A stretch of DNA of 64,000 bases from Hymenobacter yonginensis (GTDB taxonomy: Bacteria; Bacteroidota; Bacteroidia; Cytophagales; Hymenobacteraceae): positions 3,472,001-3,536,000 of the forward strand of contig NZ_CP115396.1 of NCBI RefSeq assembly GCF_027625995.1, in the 5' to 3' direction. The position numbers and the translations under genes were made by a program. A model generated the notes under the pieces. It searched no databases, was not told where the DNA came from, and saw nothing but the letters and a program-made list of their open reading frames with translations. Positions 59,479-64,000 of the stretch are shown here, piece after piece. The first letter of the stretch is position 1. Each line of letters starts with the position of its first letter.

Positions 59479-60399
59479 TTAGGCTTCTTGGATGATACCG
59501 GCGCGCACCAAGTTGCTCACCATGCGAGCCTGCATATCGTCGTCGGAGGTGGTGGGCAGCGGCGCGCCGGTGATACGCTCGTAGATATCGAGGTAGCGGC
59601 GGGTGGCCTCGGCCGAAACTTCGGGCGTGAGGGCGCGGGGGTACTGGCCGTCCTGCTTGTGGGCAATCAGCCACTGGCGCACGTACTCCTTGTCCATCTG
59701 CTCGGCGGCTTCGGGGTTGCGGGCGTAGTCGTCGGCGCTCCAGAAGCGCGACGAGTCGGGCGTGTGGATTTCGTCAATCAGCAGCAGCTCCCCGTTGCGC
59801 AGCCCGAATTCATACTTGGTATCCACCAGAATGATGCCGCGCTCAGCCATCCACTTGGAGGCAAAGTTGAACAGCTCCAGGGCCTTCACTCGCATCTGCT
59901 CGTACAGCTCGGCCGTCACCCAGCCTTCGGCCACCAGGTTCTCGGGCGTAATCTCCCGGTCCGATTCCTCCTTGGTGGTGGGCGTTACGATGGGCTCGGG
60001 AAACTGCTGGTGCTTGGTCAGGCCGTCGGGAACGGTTACGCCCGAGAAGCTGCGCTGCCCCTGCTGGTAGCCGCGCCACATGGAGCCGGTGAGGTAGTGG
60101 CGCACCACCATTTCCACCCGGATGGGCTCGGCCTCCTGGGCCAGCGTCACGTTAGGGTCGGGCAGGCTGATGACGTGGTTGGGGATGATGTGCCGGGTTT
60201 TGTCGAACCAGAAAGCCGCCAGCCCGTTGAGCACGGCCCCTTTGTGCGCCACGGGCGTTTCCAGCACCGAGTCGAAGGCCGACAGGCGGTCGGTAACCAC
60301 AATCAGCCGCTCACCCGATGGGGCGCGGAACGAGTCACGGACCTTGCCACGGTGCAGGAGTTCGAGCTGAGGCGTTTCGAAATGGTTGAGGGTATTCAT
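59479..60399 (-). CDS. purC: Phosphoribosylaminoimidazole-succinocarboxamide synthase
   Basis: 306 residues from the ATG at 60399; a GTG at 60417 adds six. PurC condenses CAIR with aspartate. Motifs: LLHRGKVRDSFRAPSGERLI, VVTDRLSAFDSVLETPVAHK, KTRHIIPNHVISLPDPN, EMVVRHYLTGSMWRGYQQGQ, RGIILVDTKYEFGLRNGELL, DEIHTPDSSRFWSADDY. This is the long eukaryote/Bacteroidota-like SAICAR synthase (about 300 residues) and not the 240-residue E. coli type. Forty-five bp after purQ. Confidence 0.96.
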   Translation of the reverse strand: MNTLNHFETPQLELLHRGKVRDSFRAPSGERLIVVTDRLSAFDSVLETPVAHKGAVLNGLAAFWFDKTRHIIPNHVISLPDPNVTLAQEAEPIRVEMVVRHYLTGSMWRGYQQGQRSFSGVTVPDGLTKHQQFPEPIVTPTTKEESDREITPENLVAEGWVTAELYEQMRVKALELFNFASKWMAERGIILVDTKYEFGLRNGELLLIDEIHTPDSSRFWSADDYARNPEAAEQMDKEYVRQWLIAHKQDGQYPRALTPEVSAEATRRYLDIYERITGAPLPTTSDDDMQARMVSNLVRAGIIQEA

Positions 60400-60444
60400 T
60401 CTGAAGTCAATATCCACCGGCCAGGCCGGCAGCTGATGGATGCG

Positions 60445-61509
60445 TTAGGATGAAAACTCGTGCGACACCGACGGGGCCGCGGCGGCCGTGGCCTGGGCCT
60501 GCACGTGCTCCACAATGTTGCGGAACAGCCATACCCCATCACCCTCCTCACTCAGGCCGGGAGTAGCGCGCTTGCGGCGGGCCCAGTCGGGGTGGTTATA
60601 GAGTGAGAGGAAAGCCTCGGGGTGGGGCATCAGGCCGAACACGCGGCCGGTGGTGTCGGTCAGGCCGGCGCAGTTGAGGTCAGCGCCGTTGGGGTTAAAG
60701 GGGTACACGTCGGTGGGGGCCCCGTCGAAGTCGGCGTAGGTGAGGCAGTTCAGGCCGCGGGCCTCAATGGCGGCGCGGGTGGCCTCGTCCTGGATGATGA
60801 GGCGGCCTTCGCCGTGGCGCACGGGCACTTCCAGCGTCGTCAGGCCCTTCAGGAACGGCGTGGTGGCACGGGGGTTGACGGTGAGCTTCACCCACCGGTC
60901 CTCATAGCGGCCCGAGGCGTTGTGCGTGAGGGTTACTTCGGGCGTCACGGTGCCGCTCAGGTCGGGCAGCAGGCCCAGCTTCACTAGCACCTGGAAACCG
61001 TTGCAGATGCCCAGCACGTGCTTGCCACCAGCCACAAACTCCTTGATGTCGTCGAGCAGCGTGCGGCCCTCGGCGTTGCGGCGGTAGCGCAGCTTGTTGG
61101 CCAGCACCACGCCCGAGCCCAGGTCGTCGCCGAAGGAGAACCCGCCGGGAAAGTTCAGGATGTCGAAGTCGTGGATGCTCACGTGGCCGTGCAGCACCTG
61201 GTTCAGGTGCACGATGGTGGCCTCGGCCCCTACCAACCGGTAGGCGGCGGCAAATTCCTCCTCGCAGTTGATACCAAAACCGGTCAGGATAAGCGCCCGA
61301 ACTTTTGAGTTGTCAGTTGCCAGTTGCCGGTTGTCAGTTGGCTGTTCTTCCTTGCTTTTCAGGGGCTCGGTGGATTCGTGGCCGGGGTCAACGCTTTTGA
61401 AGCCGGGCAGCACAATCTGGCCTTCCCGGGTTACCACTTCGTGGCCGGGGTCGTCGTGCTGGGGGCGCGGGGGCGTGTGCTGGTCCGGCAGTTGGGGAGT
61501 CTGTTCCAT
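60445..61509 (-). CDS. purQ: FGAM synthase glutaminase subunit with repeat-bearing N-terminal extension
   Basis: 354 residues from the ATG at 61509, two bases after the purL stop, which supports this start by coupling. The enzyme body starts near residue 70 (VRALILTGFGINCEEEFAAA) with PGGFSFGDDL, nucleophile Cys169 (VLGICNGFQVL), VRHGEGRLI and His296/Glu298 (GLMPHPEAF). It supplies ammonia to PurL. PurQ proteins normally begin at VRALIL; here about 68 extra residues come first, containing two copies of DPGHE and the repeat-encoded TDNRQLATDN. The extension looks disordered. Confidence 0.93.
   Translation of the reverse strand: MEQTPQLPDQHTPPRPQHDDPGHEVVTREGQIVLPGFKSVDPGHESTEPLKSKEEQPTDNRQLATDNSKVRALILTGFGINCEEEFAAAYRLVGAEATIVHLNQVLHGHVSIHDFDILNFPGGFSFGDDLGSGVVLANKLRYRRNAEGRTLLDDIKEFVAGGKHVLGICNGFQVLVKLGLLPDLSGTVTPEVTLTHNASGRYEDRWVKLTVNPRATTPFLKGLTTLEVPVRHGEGRLIIQDEATRAAIEARGLNCLTYADFDGAPTDVYPFNPNGADLNCAGLTDTTGRVFGLMPHPEAFLSLYNHPDWARRKRATPGLSEEGDGVWLFRNIVEHVQAQATAAAAPSVSHEFSS
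61307..61341. repeat. Tandem GTTGTCA/GTTGCCA repeat inside purQ
   Basis: GTTGTCAGTTGCCAGTTGCC then GGTTGTCAGTTGG: four to five heptamer-like units, read on the minus strand in frame as PTDNRQLATDNS. Same family as 56891-56917 and 35319-35381. Confidence 0.7.
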
Positions 61510-61511
61510 GA

Positions 61512-64000
61512 TTAATGCGCGGTTTCGGGGTGGCCGAAGCCGATAATGCGGTTTACCGGACCGTTGGTCCACTCGTGACGCAGGGCCGCCGTGCTGGCCG
61601 AAATAACGGTTTTACCCGCCTGCCGCACCGTCAGCTGCCCATTCGGCGTTACCCGACCCAGGCGCGTGGCGCGGCCGCCAAAGTGCTGCTCGAAGGCCAC
61701 CACATCCTCGGGAGCTACCGTGGCCACAAACCGGGAATGCGACTCCGAAAACAGCTGCACGTGCACCGGCAATCCTACCGGCAGCTCCACCTCGGCCCCG
61801 AAGCCGTGGCCAAACGTGGCCTCGGCCAGGGCCACCGCCAGCCCGCCGTCCGACAGGTCGTGGCAGCTCTGAATCAGGCCTTGGTCGTTGGCCTCGCCCA
61901 TGAGAATATACAGGGCTTTGGCCTGCTCGAAGCGCACCTGGGGCACGTTGGCGCCCAACTCGCCGAAGAGCTGGTAGAACTCCGAGCCGCCCAGCTCATC
62001 GTAGGTTTCGCCCAGCAGGTACACCACGTCGTCGGCCTGCTTGAAGTCGGAGGTGATGGTGCGGCGCACGTCGTCCAGCTTGGCGGTCATGGAGTACAGC
62101 ACCGTGGGCGGCACCGAAATCTTCACGCCGTCGGCCTTAAAGTCGTTCTTCATCGAGTCCTTGCCCGAGGTGAGCGGGATGCAGTAGGCCGCCGTGGCGT
62201 CGCGCAGGGCCTGGCACATGCGCACCAGCTTGGCCAGCTTGTGCTTGCCATCGGGGTTGCCCACGGGGTCATACACCGAGTCGGGCACGCAGAAGTTGTC
62301 GTTCACGGACCAGAAGTTGCCGTCGCCGTAGCTGAGGTTGGGCAGCTTGCCGCCCACGGCCACAATCTGGCGCACGGCCTCGTCGAACGCGCCGGCCGAC
62401 ATATGGTAGGCGTCCAAATCACCGAAGCGGGGCAGAATACCATTGCTCACGGCCACGCCTTCCCAGCTCTCGAAGTTGAAGCGCACCACGGCCGCATCCT
62501 GCGGAGCCTGGCCGGTAGCGCCCATCAGGGGCTTGATGATGGTGCGGCCCTTCACCTCGTGGTCGTACTGCCGAATCACCGACTCGCGGGAGCAGATGTT
62601 GAGGCTACCCAGCAGGCGAGTTAGGGCGTCGGTGTAGTCGGTGGCAGCGGCCAGCGCGGGCTCCTGCGCCGTGGGCTTGCGCCACTCGGCTTCCAGCACT
62701 TTGCGCGGCACGCCGTCGTGCAGGAAGTGCATATCCAGGTGGGCCACCGGCTCGCCGGCGAAGCGCACGTCGAGGTAGCCGTCGGCGGTGAAGTAGCCGA
62801 TATCGGTCAGTTCCACTTCCATTTCCCGGCCCAGGGCCAGCAGCTCGTCCAGCTTGGCGGGCTCCACGGCCAGCGAAAACCGCTCCTGCGACTCCGAAAC
62901 AAAGATTTCCCAGGGCCGCAGACCGGGGTACTTCAGCGGCACGCGCTCCAGCTCCACCACGGCCCCGCCGCTGATGGTTGCCAGCTCGCCGATGCTCGAT
63001 GACAGGCCGCCCGCGCCGTTGTCGGTGCTGCACTTGATGAGGCCGCGGCGCGTGGCCAGCAGCAGGAAGTCCATGGCCAGTTTCTGGGTGATGGGCGAGC
63101 CAATCTGCACGGCCGTGGCGGGCGAGGTTTCGTCCAGCTCAATGCTGCTGAAGGTAGCGCCGTGGATACCGTCTTTGCCCACCCGGCCGCCGGCCATGAT
63201 GATGCGGTCCTGCGGGTCGATGTTCTTCTCCCACGAATCCAGCCCGGCCAGTTGCATGGGCATGACGGCGCCGGTGCCGCAGTACACCAGCGGCTTGCCG
63301 GCGTAGCGGTCATCGAACACGATGCTGCCGTTCACGGTGGGCACGCCCGACTTGTTGCCGCCGTCCTCGATGCCCTTGCGCACGCCCTCAAAAATGCGGC
63401 GCGGGTGCAGCTGGTTGCTCAGCAAAGTGCCATCAAACTCAGGGTTACCGAAGCACAGCACGTTGGTGTTGAACAGGAGCCGCGCGCCCCCGATGCCGGT
63501 GGCCAGCGGGTCGCGGTTGTTGCCCAGAATGCCCGTAATGGCCCCGCCGTAGGGGTCGATGGCCGAGGGCGAGTTGTGGGTTTCCACCTTCCACACAAAC
63601 AACGACTCGGGGTTGATGCGCACGGCCCCGGCGTTGTCCGAGAACACCTTAATCAGCCAGTCGTTGCCGTTGGCGCGCAGCTGGCGGTCCACCTCGGCGG
63701 TGGCGTCTTTGATGTAGGTTTTAAACAAGGAATCCACCTCGAACTCCTCGCCCGTATCGGCATCCCGGTACTTAATCAGAGCCGAAAACTCCTTGTGCTT
63801 GCAGTGCTCCGACCACGTCTGGGCAATGATTTCCAGCTCGCAGTCCGTCGGGTCCTGGGGCAGGCCGGCGGCCTGGCGCTCTTCCCGGATGCTGGTATAA
63901 TGGTCGCGCACGGCGCGCATTTCCTCCAAATTTAGGGCGTAGAGGTTGTCTTTCGACAGCTTCAGCAGCTCCTCATCCGAGAGGCCCACCAGCCCCACCG
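61512..64000 (-). CDS. purL: FGAM synthase large subunit (5' end beyond the window)
   Basis: 829 codons visible; the frame continues past the right edge (the apparent start codon there is an internal GTG). PurL amidates FGAR using ATP and ammonia. Visible from the FGAR-AT linker domain (LSDEELLKLSKDNLYALNLE, TWSEHCKHKEF) through the two AIR-synthase-like halves: VETHNSPSAIDPYGGAITGI, GVRKGIEDGGNKSGVPTVNG, GGRVGKDGIHGATFSS, STDNGAGGLSSSIGELA, SGKDSMKNDF, HDLSDGGLAVALAEATFG. The N-terminal PurS-like part must lie outside. First visible gene of the operon. Confidence 0.95.
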   Translation of the reverse strand, partial: VGLVGLSDEELLKLSKDNLYALNLEEMRAVRDHYTSIREERQAAGLPQDPTDCELEIIAQTWSEHCKHKEFSALIKYRDADTGEEFEVDSLFKTYIKDATAEVDRQLRANGNDWLIKVFSDNAGAVRINPESLFVWKVETHNSPSAIDPYGGAITGILGNNRDPLATGIGGARLLFNTNVLCFGNPEFDGTLLSNQLHPRRIFEGVRKGIEDGGNKSGVPTVNGSIVFDDRYAGKPLVYCGTGAVMPMQLAGLDSWEKNIDPQDRIIMAGGRVGKDGIHGATFSSIELDETSPATAVQIGSPITQKLAMDFLLLATRRGLIKCSTDNGAGGLSSSIGELATISGGAVVELERVPLKYPGLRPWEIFVSESQERFSLAVEPAKLDELLALGREMEVELTDIGYFTADGYLDVRFAGEPVAHLDMHFLHDGVPRKVLEAEWRKPTAQEPALAAATDYTDALTRLLGSLNICSRESVIRQYDHEVKGRTIIKPLMGATGQAPQDAAVVRFNFESWEGVAVSNGILPRFGDLDAYHMSAGAFDEAVRQIVAVGGKLPNLSYGDGNFWSVNDNFCVPDSVYDPVGNPDGKHKLAKLVRMCQALRDATAAYCIPLTSGKDSMKNDFKADGVKISVPPTVLYSMTAKLDDVRRTITSDFKQADDVVYLLGETYDELGGSEFYQLFGELGANVPQVRFEQAKALYILMGEANDQGLIQSCHDLSDGGLAVALAEATFGHGFGAEVELPVGLPVHVQLFSESHSRFVATVAPEDVVAFEQHFGGRATRLGRVTPNGQLTVRQAGKTVISASTAALRHEWTNGPVNRIIGFGHPETAH

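Overview
The window looks like chromosomal DNA of a GC-rich Bacteroidota bacterium, most likely a Hymenobacter-type member of the Cytophagales (inference). The grounds are five secreted proteins with type IX secretion (T9SS) type A C-terminal sorting domains, a TonB-plug/macroglobulin protein family, TATCTTTG-type promoter boxes of the TAnnTTTG class, B. subtilis-type PurF and PurQ/PurL subunits, and an almost complete lack of Shine-Dalgarno sequences. Both edges cut a gene: a plug-domain protein at the left and purL at the right.

Layout. 1-10.6 kb (all minus): a tandem pair of MG2/TonB-plug proteins without a barrel, a PAS histidine kinase with a small BLUF photoreceptor gene just upstream, and a large HEXXH-peptidase/beta-propeller/barrel protein. 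10.9-17.4 kb: a 2162-residue T9SS surface protein (PA14, DUF11, Gly-rich, beta-helix). 17.6-23.7 kb: DUF2141 protein, solo Clp-N protein, lipoproteins, MsrA, PAS-only sensor, and a methionine aminotransferase/omega-amidase pair. 23.8-31.8 kb: FG-GAP T9SS protein, murF, rfbC, a glycosyltransferase, a membrane cytochrome c and hflX. 32-37.6 kb: two paralogous M43 metallopeptidases and another T9SS protein. 37.8-43 kb: sixA, ppk1, a DUF3850 gene with a structured leader, and two proteins of unknown role. 43.2-48.6 kb: a phosphatase/kinase-like/barrel giant and an HD-PycTM (Pycsar-effector-like) protein. 48.7 kb: tRNA-Arg(CCU). 48.9-54 kb: orphan LuxR-type response regulator, STAS-like protein, DUF1345, pncB, DUF4240 and an HMA protein. 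54-64 kb: a purine operon read right to left, purL-purQ-purC-(unknown gene)-purD-purN-purF-purM.

The intergenic spaces are rich in inverted-repeat elements (REPIN-like) of at least three sequence types. Several fill the gap between convergent stop codons almost exactly. Fragments of dispersed repeats also appear inside coding sequence of three purine genes (purQ N-terminal extension, purM internal loop, purN C-terminal tail). Other points worth a second look are a predicted kinase-like domain between a phosphatase and an outer-membrane barrel, an HD-PycTM protein without a cyclase partner, a two-hairpin leader in front of the DUF3850 gene, the BLUF/histidine kinase pair, and two fossil fragments of one gene's 3' end lying on either side of the second plug-domain gene. 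I see no prophage, IS element or CRISPR array.
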